Origin: Cyanobacteriota bacterium
GTDB taxonomy: Bacteria; Cyanobacteriota; Cyanobacteriia; Phormidesmidales; Phormidesmidaceae
DNA length: 14,988 nucleotides
Direction: 5' to 3'
Assembly (NCBI GenBank): GCA_027592485.1
Contig: JAQCKL010000039.1
Span: 1 to 14,988, forward strand
Positions 6,774-12,747 of the stretch are shown one piece after another. The position numbers and the translations under genes were made by a program. The notes beneath the pieces were generated by a model. That model made no database searches. It had not been told where the DNA came from and saw nothing but the letters and a program-made list of their open reading frames with translations. The first letter of the stretch is position 1; each line of letters opens with the position of its first letter.

Positions 6774-8198
6774 ATGAACGCCACCTCCGACATTGTGCAA
6801 AAGCTGTGGAACCTGTGCCATGTGCTGCGGGACGACGGCATCAGCTATCTGCAATATGTGACGGAGCTGACCTACCTGCTGTTTTTGAAGATGATGCAGG
6901 AGACGGAGGCGGAGGAGACCCAACTGCCGGAGGGGAAGCGCTGGGGCGACCTGACGACGCGGGAAGGGGTGGCGCAGTTGGACTTTTACCGATCGCTCCT
7001 ATTAGACCTGGGGCGGGATACCTCGCGGCGGCGGGTGCAGGCGATCTTTGCCAATGCCCAAACGGCCATCAAGCAGCCCCGCATCCTCAAGAAGCTGGTG
7101 ACCAGCATTGATGAGCTGGACTGGTATTCGGCCAAGGAGGAGGGGCTGGGGGATCTGTATGAGGGGCTGCTGCAAAAGAACGCGGAGGAGAAAAAGTCGG
7201 GGGCGGGGCAATACTTTACCCCTCGGGCGTTGATTGACTGCATGGTGGCGCTGATGCGGCCCCAGCCGGGGGAGCTGGTGCAGGACCCGGCGGCGGGGAC
7301 GGGGGGCTTTTTGATTGCCGCCGATCGCTACATCAAAGCCCAGACGGATAACCTCTTTACCCTGCCCGAAGCGGAGCAGACCTTTCAGATCCACCAGGCG
7401 TTTTATGGGATGGAGCTGGTGCAGGATGCCCACCGGCTGTTGTTAATGAATCTGCTGCTGCACGGCATTGAGAGCGAGGTGAGCCTGGGGGATACCCTCT
7501 CGCCGGAGGGGACGCGGCTGCCCAGGGCGGATCTGGTGCTGACGAATCCGCCCTTTGGCACCAAGAAGGGGGGCGGCAGCCCGACGCGGGATGACTTTAC
7601 CTACCCCACGTCTAACAAGCAGTTGGCCTTTTTGCAGCACATCTACCGGGGGCTAAAGCCGGGGGGACGGGCGGCGGTGGTGTTGCCAGACAATGTGCTG
7701 TTTGAGGCGGGCCAGGGCCAGAGCATTCGGGCGGACCTGATGGAAAAGTGCAATCTGCACACGATTTTGCGGCTGCCGACGGGCATTTTTTACGCCCAGG
7801 GGGTGAAGACGAATGTGCTGTTTTTCCGGCGGGGGCAGACGGAGCGGGGGAACACGGCGGCGGTGTGGGTGTATGACCTGCGGACGAATATGCCCAGCTT
7901 TGGCAAGCGCACGCCGCTGACGTTTGAGCATTTTGCGGACTTTATGGCCTGCTATGGCGATGACCCCAATGGCACCGCTCCCCGCACTGACCAGGGGGAA
8001 GAAGGCCGCTGGCGCTGCTTTAGCCGCGAATTTATTACCCAGCGGGGGGAGAATCTGGATATTTCGTGGCTGCGGGATGAGAGTTTGCAGTCGGCGGATG
8101 ATCTGCCGGAGCCGGAGGAGATTGCGGCGACGATCATGGAGAAGCTACAGGTCGCCATGACGGAAATGGAAGCGTTGACCGCGTTGCTGGAGGAGTAA
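6774..8198 (+). CDS. hsdM: Type I restriction-modification, M (N6-adenine methylase) subunit
   Basis: Methylates adenine at N6 in the target chosen by HsdS, using S-adenosylmethionine; M2S forms the methylase and R2M2S the nuclease. 474 residues: HsdM_N helical domain (1-about 125), then the N6_Mtase core beginning GAGQYFTPR (143-151), SAM-binding DPAAGTGGF (171-179) and catalytic NPPF (258-261). The C-terminus ends in an acidic helix. All motifs are intact and the length is normal for a compact HsdM. There is no clear Shine-Dalgarno: the ATG follows the PIN toxin stop after 6 nt, so translation may depend on the upstream gene. GGAGGAG at its own 3' end (8189-8195) is the ribosome-binding site of the next gene. 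Its 3' end also has a decayed copy at 9076-9174. Confidence 0.98.
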   Translation: MNATSDIVQKLWNLCHVLRDDGISYLQYVTELTYLLFLKMMQETEAEETQLPEGKRWGDLTTREGVAQLDFYRSLLLDLGRDTSRRRVQAIFANAQTAIKQPRILKKLVTSIDELDWYSAKEEGLGDLYEGLLQKNAEEKKSGAGQYFTPRALIDCMVALMRPQPGELVQDPAAGTGGFLIAADRYIKAQTDNLFTLPEAEQTFQIHQAFYGMELVQDAHRLLLMNLLLHGIESEVSLGDTLSPEGTRLPRADLVLTNPPFGTKKGGGSPTRDDFTYPTSNKQLAFLQHIYRGLKPGGRAAVVLPDNVLFEAGQGQSIRADLMEKCNLHTILRLPTGIFYAQGVKTNVLFFRRGQTERGNTAAVWVYDLRTNMPSFGKRTPLTFEHFADFMACYGDDPNGTAPRTDQGEEGRWRCFSREFITQRGENLDISWLRDESLQSADDLPEPEEIAATIMEKLQVAMTEMEALTALLEE

Positions 8199-8200
8199 TC
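8189..8200 (+). repeat. 12-bp direct repeat, left boundary of the mntA-hepT unit
   Basis: GGAGGAGTAATC spans the last codons and stop of hsdM. An identical 12-mer spans the last codons and stop of the following gene (8927-8938), so that gene sits exactly between the two copies at a distance of 738 bp. The left copy also provides the Shine-Dalgarno (GGAGGAG, 9 nt before ATG 8205). Confidence 0.85.
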
Positions 8201-8204
8201 TGCT

Positions 8205-8936
8205 ATGACGGCTCAGCTCGAAACCGATCTGCAATCCTTGCTGAAACATCGCCTGCACACAACGCCAGCGGATATTGCGCAGTTTTGCCAGCGGCGCAAT
8301 ATTGTCGAATTTGCGCTGTTTGGGTCGGTGTTGCGGGACGATTTTCGGGCTGATAGTGATGTGGATGTGCTGGTGGTTTTTGGCCCCCAGGCCCAGCCCA
8401 GCTTACGGGAGCAGCTTGAGGTGCAGGCTGACCTAGAGCATCTGTTTGGTCGCAAAGTGGATGTGACTGAAAAGGCGCTGATCAAAAACCCGTTTAGTCG
8501 GGTTGAAATTGGGCGGACTCACCGAATTTTGTATCCCCCTGAGCAAGCCAATTTAGGGACCCCAGTGGAGGTGAATCGGCAAATGACCAATGAGGCCCGC
8601 ACGGCTGCTGCTTTGCTGGATATGGTGGAGGCGCTGGAGTCTATCCAAGATTTTGTGGCAGGCCGCACCTATGATGATTACGCCACCGATCGCATGTTGC
8701 GTCGGGCCATTGAGCGGGAACTAGAAATTCTGGGGGAGGCGGCGAACCGGGTGCCGAAGGCGTTTCAGACGGCTCACGGTGAGATTGATTGGGGACAGAT
8801 TATCGGCCTGCGGAATGTGATTATTCACCGCTATGACCAGATTGAGGATGAACGGATGTGGGCCATCATTACGACCCAGGTGCCGCAGTTGCTGGCTCAG
8901 GTGAAGCCTTTGGTGCCGCCACTGCCGGAGGAGTAA
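8205..8936 (+). CDS. MntA nucleotidyltransferase fused to HepT (HEPN) RNase toxin
   Basis: One 243-residue ORF that joins both halves of a HEPN/MNT toxin-antitoxin system, normally two genes. Residues 1-about 112 are a minimal nucleotidyltransferase with GS (40-41) and DVD (52-54), the MntA signature. Residues 127-243 are a DUF86/HepT domain with R203-x4-H208-x-Y210, i.e. the RNase R/H pair and the tyrosine that MntA AMPylates in studied pairs. In known systems HepT cuts RNA (tRNA 3' ends in one cyanobacterial case) and MntA silences it by AMPylation. ATG 8583 (M127) starts the HepT half and has GGAGGTG at 8567-8573, 9 nt upstream, so free toxin could also be made. The gene has a good Shine-Dalgarno and lies 6 nt after hsdM, so it is co-transcribed. 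The fusion is seen directly; the mode of control is inferred. Confidence 0.93.
   Translation: MTAQLETDLQSLLKHRLHTTPADIAQFCQRRNIVEFALFGSVLRDDFRADSDVDVLVVFGPQAQPSLREQLEVQADLEHLFGRKVDVTEKALIKNPFSRVEIGRTHRILYPPEQANLGTPVEVNRQMTNEARTAAALLDMVEALESIQDFVAGRTYDDYATDRMLRRAIERELEILGEAANRVPKAFQTAHGEIDWGQIIGLRNVIIHRYDQIEDERMWAIITTQVPQLLAQVKPLVPPLPEE
8567..8585 (+). promoter_or_regulatory. Internal Shine-Dalgarno and start for the HepT half
   Basis: GGAGGTG (8567-8573) lies 9 nt before in-frame ATG 8583, exactly at the boundary between the nucleotidyltransferase and HEPN domains. It is as good as any ribosome-binding site in the window. It may be the relic of the second gene's own start, or still be used to make HepT alone. 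Confidence 0.6.
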
Positions 8937-8938
8937 TC
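8927..8938 (+). repeat. 12-bp direct repeat, right boundary of the mntA-hepT unit
   Basis: Second identical copy of GGAGGAGTAATC, spanning the end and stop of the fused toxin gene. It continues directly into the first copy of the 126-bp repeat. An 11-bp version (GAGGAGTAATC) recurs at 9164-9174 after the decayed hsdM tail. Confidence 0.85.
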
Positions 8939-9053
8939 GGTGAATTGGCATCCTGAGCGGAGCGAAGCGCAGTCGAAGGATCTCGGACTTCGCTGGAGCA
9001 TTGAGATGCCTCGCTCCGTTGCACTGCGCTCGGAATGACAGGTGGGAAGGGGC
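8928..9053 (+). repeat. 126-bp direct repeat, copy 1
   Basis: Identical to 9164-9289 except for one base (G at 9008, T at 9244), at an offset of 236 bp. It begins inside the last codons of the mntA-hepT gene and contains a foldback element (8949-9040) whose ends CATCCTGAGCG and CGCTCGGAATG pair with two G-U wobbles. The near identity means the duplication is recent or is kept uniform by gene conversion. Confidence 0.95.
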
Positions 9054-9075
9054 GCTGCCTTTTGCCCTGCCAATG

Positions 9076-9174
9076 GATGACCTGCCGAAGCCGCGATCGC
9101 CACCTCCATAATGGAGAAGCTAGCGCCGCCATGGCTGCCTTGGCTGCCTTGAGCGCATGACTAGAGGAGTAATC
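9076..9174 (+). pseudogene. Decayed copy of the hsdM 3' end
   Basis: Four blocks match the end of hsdM in the same order and spacing: 9076-9093 to 8098-8115 (16 of 18 bases), 9108-9122 to 8133-8147 (14 of 15), CGCCATG at 9127-9133 to 8153-8159, and GAGGAGTAATC at 9164-9174 to 8190-8200. Small deletions (3 nt, then 1 nt) and substitutions break the frame; it now contains stops. It encodes roughly the last 35 residues of HsdM. This shows that hsdM, or its tail, once adjoined the DNA now found before the GIY-YIG gene, and that the block 8201-9075 arrived in between or that the tail was duplicated. Confidence 0.72.
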
Positions 9175-9289
9175 GGTGAATTGGCATCCTGAGCGGAGCG
9201 AAGCGCAGTCGAAGGATCTCGGACTTCGCTGGAGCATTGAGATTCCTCGCTCCGTTGCACTGCGCTCGGAATGACAGGTGGGAAGGGGC
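9164..9289 (+). repeat. 126-bp direct repeat, copy 2
   Basis: Second copy of the 126-bp repeat, directly joined to the hsdM-tail remnant on its left. On its right the final GGGAAGGGGC becomes the ribosome-binding region of the GIY-YIG gene (ATG 9294). Its foldback core is 9185-9276. Confidence 0.95.
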
Positions 9290-9293
9290 AAAG

Positions 9294-9593
9294 ATGGGGG
9301 TACTTAAAACCTACTATGTCTACATCATGACAAACCGCTCAAAGACTCTCTATACCGGGATGACAAATGATCTGATGAGACGGGTAGGGGAGCATAAGCG
9401 TAAAGCAGTTCCAGGATTTACGCAGCGGTACAACATTGACCGATTGGTATTTTTTGAGGAGACGGGGGATGTGAGAGACGCGATCGCGCGTGAGAAACAG
9501 ATTAAGGGTTGGACAAGGGCTAAGAAGATTGCTCTGATTGAATCCATGAATCCAGAATGGAAGGATTTGAGTGCGGATTGGTTCCAGGGGTAA
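9294..9593 (+). CDS. GIY-YIG nuclease family protein
   Basis: 99-residue single-domain GIY-YIG protein of the YhbQ/UPF0213 type. Seen: YYVYI (7-11) and LYTGMT (19-24) for the GIY-YIG strands, R29/R30 and H34 in LMRRVGEH, and E67 in AIAREKQIKGW. These are the residues used for metal-dependent DNA cleavage in the family. Cellular roles of these small stand-alone members are poorly known; DNA repair or recombination is usually suggested. ATG 9294 is chosen because AAGGGG (9283-9288) lies just upstream and the GIY motif would otherwise be preceded by a tail translated from the repeat. The gene sits between two repeat blocks inside the hsd locus, without the tight spacing of its neighbours, and may have its own promoter. 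Confidence 0.94.
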   Translation: MGVLKTYYVYIMTNRSKTLYTGMTNDLMRRVGEHKRKAVPGFTQRYNIDRLVFFEETGDVRDAIAREKQIKGWTRAKKIALIESMNPEWKDLSADWFQG

Positions 9594-9603
9594 AGCGATA
9601 TTG

Positions 9604-9727
9604 GTCATCCTGGGCGCGAAGCGACGCCGGAAAGGTGTTGTTGTCATGCTGAGCGCAACGTAGTGGAGCCGAAGCATCTCGGACTGCGCTGCGGGAGATG
9701 GAGATTCCTCTCTCCGTTCGGAATGAC
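9604..9727. repeat. Foldback element 1 plus truncated extra end
   Basis: The full element runs from GTCATGCTGAGC (9643) to CGGAATGAC (9727). It contains the internal CATCTC/GAGAT complement seen in the other copies. A truncated left end (GTCATCCTGGGC, from 9604) precedes it, suggesting one element inserted into or recombined with another. Confidence 0.8.
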
Positions 9728-9801
9728 GGGTTGGCGGTTGCTTTGAGGGTTGGGGGTGGGGCGATTGAGGCAGGTTGATGCATTGCCAGAAGGGTATTGT
9801 T

Positions 9802-9896
9802 GTCATCCTGAGCGGAGCGGAGCGGAGTCGAAGGATCTCAGTGCTGTTTTGCAGGGGTGAGATTCCTCTCTCCGTTACACTGCGTTCGGAATGACA
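9802..9896. repeat. Foldback element 2 of the array
   Basis: Runs from GTCATCCTGAGC to CGGAATGACA with the inner complementary pair GGATCTC and GAGATTCC. The left arm carries a small internal expansion (GCGGA three times), linking it to the solo inverted repeat at 5235-5301. Confidence 0.85.
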
Positions 9897-9957
9897 AGTT
9901 ACGGTTCGGGAGGGGGGCGCTTGAGGCGGGTTGATGTATTACCAGAAAGGTTGTGCT

Positions 9958-10040
9958 GTCATCCTGAGCGGAGCGAAGGATCTCAGTTGGTTGCGGGAGA
10001 TGGAGATTCCTCTCTCCGTTACACTGCGCTCGGAATGACA
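9958..10040. repeat. Foldback element 3 of the array
   Basis: Same family, with the ends GTCATCCTGAGC and GCTCGGAATGACA. It starts 156 bp after element 2. Its inner part matches element 4 almost exactly. Confidence 0.88.
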
Positions 10041-10101
10041 AGTTACGGTTCGGGAGGGGGGCAATTGAGGCAGGTTGATGCATTGCCGGAAGGGTGTTGC
10101 T

Positions 10102-10174
10102 GTCATCCTGAGCGGAGCGAAGGATCTCAGTTGGTTGCGGGAGATGGAGATTCCTCTCTCCGTTCGGAATGACA
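10102..10174. repeat. Foldback element 4 of the array
   Basis: Same family, starting 144 bp after element 3. The right arm is shortened by loss of a 10-nt block (TACACTGCGC) found in element 3. The following spacer starts like the earlier ones but breaks off into hsdS after GGGAGGGGGGC. Confidence 0.88.
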
Positions 10175-10210
10175 GGTTGGCGGTTGCTTTAAGGTTTGGG
10201 AGGGGGGCGG

Positions 10211-11827
10211 TTGAATAAATCAGAAATATTAGAAGCCGTAATTGACGAAGTAAAAGAAAATATAAGCATTCCTGAGAACTGGCTGGTAGTCACATTCCCA
10301 GAAGCCGTATTTTTTCAAGAGGGGCCAGGCCTAAGAAAATATCAATATCGTGAATCCGGAATCCCTTTCCTCAACATAAGAACACTGGTCGATGGTCGAG
10401 TTGATCATAGTCTTTGTAAATACTTAGATTCCATAGAAGTATCAGAAAAGTACCAACATTTTTTACTTGGTGACGGCGATATTGTTGCGTCAAGCTCTGG
10501 CACCTTGGGAAAAGTAGCCGTCATTCATAAGGAAGATTTACCACTGATGCTAAATACAAGTATCATAAGATTTCGACCCTATGCTGATTCAGGGCCTATT
10601 AGAGACTTTATACGTTGGTATCTCAAGTCAGATCATTTTTTAATTCAAGCAACTAAAGCTTCGACGGGAAGCGCACAAGTCAATTTTGGCCCCAGCCACT
10701 TAAAGAAAATGTATTTTCTCCTGCCGCCCCTCAATGAGCAGCGGCGGATTGTGGAGAAGGTGGAGGCGCTGACGGCGCGGAGTCGGAGGGCGCGGGAGGC
10801 GTTGGCGGCGATACCGGAACTGTTGGATCAGTTTCGGCAATCGGTTTTGGCGGCGGCGTTTCGCGGCGACCTCACCGCCGACTGGCGCGCCCAAAACCCC
10901 GATGTAGAACCCGCCGAAGCCTTGCTAGAGCGGATTCGAGTTGAGAGGCGAAAGCGCTGGGAAGAAGCTGAACTCGAAAAAATGAGGGCGAAGGGTAAAG
11001 AGCCTAAAAACGATACGTGGAAAGCTAAATACAAGCCCTTACCCTCCGTTGATGTTGACCAACTTCCTAGAATTCATGAAGGTTGGTGCTGGATGACTCC
11101 GGATGAATTGTCTAAGTCAATTCCAAATGCACTCACTATTGGACCATTTGGAAGTAATTTAAAGGTATCTGATTATCAAGAAGAAGGCGTTCCATTAGTT
11201 TTTGTAAGAGAAATCAGAGCCGAACACTTTGGCGACGAGAAAACTAAATATGTTTCTTCTCAAAAAGCAGATGAACTCAAATCTCATTCAGTTAAGTCTG
11301 GGGATTTGCTGATCACTAAAATGGGCGATCCACCAGGAGATACTGCGGTTTACCCCCTAGACAGACCATTAGCGATCATCACAGCAGATTGCATTAAATG
11401 GAGTCCAGAACCTCAACTCACTTCTTCAGAGTTTCTGAAATATTGGTTGCGCTCTGATATTGCTAAAAGTTTTATTTTTTCTGAAACGAAAGGTGTCGCA
11501 CAACAAAAGCTGAGCCTTAAAAGATTCAGAAGTATTCCGCTGCCTGTACCATCGTTACCAGAACAGAAAGAGATTCTTCTAAGGGTCAGAGCAAATTTCC
11601 AACTTTTGCAAAATATAGAGGACACACTTCAGAGCTTAGAACAAGATTCTGATCAACTCGACCAATCCATTCTCGCCAAAGCCTTCCGGGGCGAACTCGT
11701 GCCCCAAGACCCCACCGACGAGCCCGCCGCCGTGCTGCTAGCACGCATCCGCGCCGAGCGCGACAAACTCAACGCCCAGCACAAAAGCAAAAAGCCCGCC
11801 ACCCGCCGCAAAAAAGCCAACCCCTAG
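10211..11827 (+). CDS. hsdS: Type I restriction-modification, S (specificity) subunit
   Basis: Chooses the bipartite DNA target for the type I enzyme and holds two HsdM subunits. 538 residues from TTG 10211; the frame is open from 10196, but GGGAGGGGGG at 10198-10207 favours 10211. The order is TRD1 (about 1-172), central conserved helices beginning PPLNEQRRIVEKVEAL (from about 174, with AFRGDLTADW near 217), TRD2 (about 284-445, GPFGSN near its start), and a distal conserved region starting LPEQKEIL, with AFRGEL and ARIRAER. It ends in a basic lysine/arginine tail. The two helix regions repeat each other, as expected for the pseudo-symmetric S fold. Base composition alternates: both TRDs are AT-rich and the conserved regions GC-rich, the classic mark of exchanged recognition domains. 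The recognition sequence cannot be predicted here. Confidence 0.97.
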   Translation: MNKSEILEAVIDEVKENISIPENWLVVTFPEAVFFQEGPGLRKYQYRESGIPFLNIRTLVDGRVDHSLCKYLDSIEVSEKYQHFLLGDGDIVASSSGTLGKVAVIHKEDLPLMLNTSIIRFRPYADSGPIRDFIRWYLKSDHFLIQATKASTGSAQVNFGPSHLKKMYFLLPPLNEQRRIVEKVEALTARSRRAREALAAIPELLDQFRQSVLAAAFRGDLTADWRAQNPDVEPAEALLERIRVERRKRWEEAELEKMRAKGKEPKNDTWKAKYKPLPSVDVDQLPRIHEGWCWMTPDELSKSIPNALTIGPFGSNLKVSDYQEEGVPLVFVREIRAEHFGDEKTKYVSSQKADELKSHSVKSGDLLITKMGDPPGDTAVYPLDRPLAIITADCIKWSPEPQLTSSEFLKYWLRSDIAKSFIFSETKGVAQQKLSLKRFRSIPLPVPSLPEQKEILLRVRANFQLLQNIEDTLQSLEQDSDQLDQSILAKAFRGELVPQDPTDEPAAVLLARIRAERDKLNAQHKSKKPATRRKKANP

Positions 11828-11889
11828 AGCAGGCACAGCCCACCCGCCACAACACCAACCCTCAGGGCGATCCAGATTACCCCAAGTCC

Positions 11890-11964
11890 AGATATCTCGA
11901 CATCCAGATATCTAGACTTCAACATGTGTAGACATCCAGACTCATCGCACCTAGACTTCTGGAG
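11890..11964 (+). repeat. 16-bp iteron cluster upstream of parA
   Basis: Four consecutive 16-bp units at 11890, 11906, 11922 and 11938, consensus AGATATCTMGACATCC; the first two are near-perfect and contain the palindrome AGATATCT. The last units degenerate. ACTTCTGGAG (11955-11964) follows, the inverse complement of the CTCCAGAAGT that precedes both other clusters. It sits 19 bp before the parA ATG, where a partition operator or centromere is expected. Confidence 0.8.
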
Positions 11965-11982
11965 TCAGACCCACACCCCCCC

Positions 11983-12747
11983 ATGAAAACCTGCTCCTGC
12001 ATATCCCTCTCCGGCGGCCAGGGCAAAACCACCACCATCTTTTTCACCGCCCTGCTCCTCGCCAGCCAAGGCAAAAAAGTCCTCGCGATCGACGCCGACC
12101 CCCAAGCCAACCTCACCTTCTACCTCAACCACGAAGTCCAGCCCAGCCAACCCAGCCTCTTTGAAGTGCTGACCGGCCAGGTAGAGCCCGAAGACAGCAT
12201 CTACGAAACCCAGTACCCCAACCTGTTTCTCATGCCCGCCGATCGCGGCCTGTTCAAAGTCTCCGACTTCCTCAGCAGCAGCGGCACCGGGGCCTTCGTC
12301 CTCCGCATTCGCCTCAAAGCCGTCGCCGACCTCTTCGACTACGTGCTGATCGACGTGCAGCCCTCGAGATCGCAACTGTGCCTCACCGCCGTCGGGGCCT
12401 CCCAATCCGTCCTCATCCCCGTCGAGGCCAACGTCAAAGGCGTTAACTCCCTGGTAGACACCCTCGACTTTCTGCAAGAGCAAACCCACCTCGAAGCCTT
12501 CACCGGGCAGATTCTCGGCGTGGTGCCCTTTCGCGATCGCTGGGTGGGCAACACCCAAACCATCGAAGGGCGGCAAAACATCGAAGCCATGCGCGAACTC
12601 GCCCCCGGCATCCCCGTCCTCGCCTCCATCCGCGAGTCAGAGAAATTCAAAAACGCCATCCGCCAGGGCAAACTTCTCGCCGACCTGGGCCAACGCGACC
12701 TGCAATACCCCTTTGAACAAATCGTGGAGGCCCTCAACCATGCCTGA
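11983..12747 (+). CDS. parA: ParA-family ATPase
   Basis: 254-residue ParA/MinD-type ATPase that would move or position DNA together with a centromere-binding partner. Seen: P-loop SGGQGKTTT (10-18, catalytic K15), Walker A' DADPQANLT (37-45) and Walker B with LIDVQPS (122-128). Two departures from canonical ParA are visible. The signature lysine at the start of the P-loop (KGGxGKT) is serine 10, and the usual DxPP after Walker B reads DVQPS. There is no N-terminal DNA-binding extension, so it is the short (type Ib-like) kind that relies on its partner for operator binding. The start lies just after the iteron cluster. Its stop overlaps the partner gene start by 8 bp, implying a two-gene operon. 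The family is sure; whether it partitions a replicon, a chromosome or something else is not. Confidence 0.92.
   Translation: MKTCSCISLSGGQGKTTTIFFTALLLASQGKKVLAIDADPQANLTFYLNHEVQPSQPSLFEVLTGQVEPEDSIYETQYPNLFLMPADRGLFKVSDFLSSSGTGAFVLRIRLKAVADLFDYVLIDVQPSRSQLCLTAVGASQSVLIPVEANVKGVNSLVDTLDFLQEQTHLEAFTGQILGVVPFRDRWVGNTQTIEGRQNIEAMRELAPGIPVLASIRESEKFKNAIRQGKLLADLGQRDLQYPFEQIVEALNHA

Larger units (their letters stand above)
9897..10210 (+). repeat. Repeated spacers of the array, ending in the hsdS ribosome-binding site
   Basis: The spacers after elements 2 and 3 (9897-9957 and 10041-10101) are near-identical 61-bp sequences containing GGGAGGGGGGC and then TTGAGGC and GTTGATG. The spacer after element 4 keeps GGGAGGGGGGC (10198-10208) and then goes directly into TTG AAT AAA, the hsdS start. 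Element plus spacer is thus a tandem unit of about 144-156 bp, and the purine run in the last spacer is placed as the Shine-Dalgarno of hsdS. Confidence 0.75.

Noticed and set aside
9237..9293. Upstream extension of the GIY-YIG frame into the 126-bp repeat
   Set aside because: The added residues are translated repeat; ATG 9294 has a proper ribosome-binding site and the family-typical start.
9891..10172. Plus-strand ORF of 93 residues within the foldback array (and similar minus-strand ORFs)
   Set aside because: Its protein is internally duplicated only because the DNA is; these are translated repeats, not genes.
6774..11827. A transposon or insertion sequence as carrier of the extra genes in the hsd locus
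   Set aside because: No transposase, recombinase or terminal inverted repeats are present; only short direct repeats and foldback elements can be supported.
11965..12576. Minus-strand ORF of 203 residues opposite parA
   Set aside because: A glycine/valine/glutamate-rich mirror of the ParA codons with no motif of its own.
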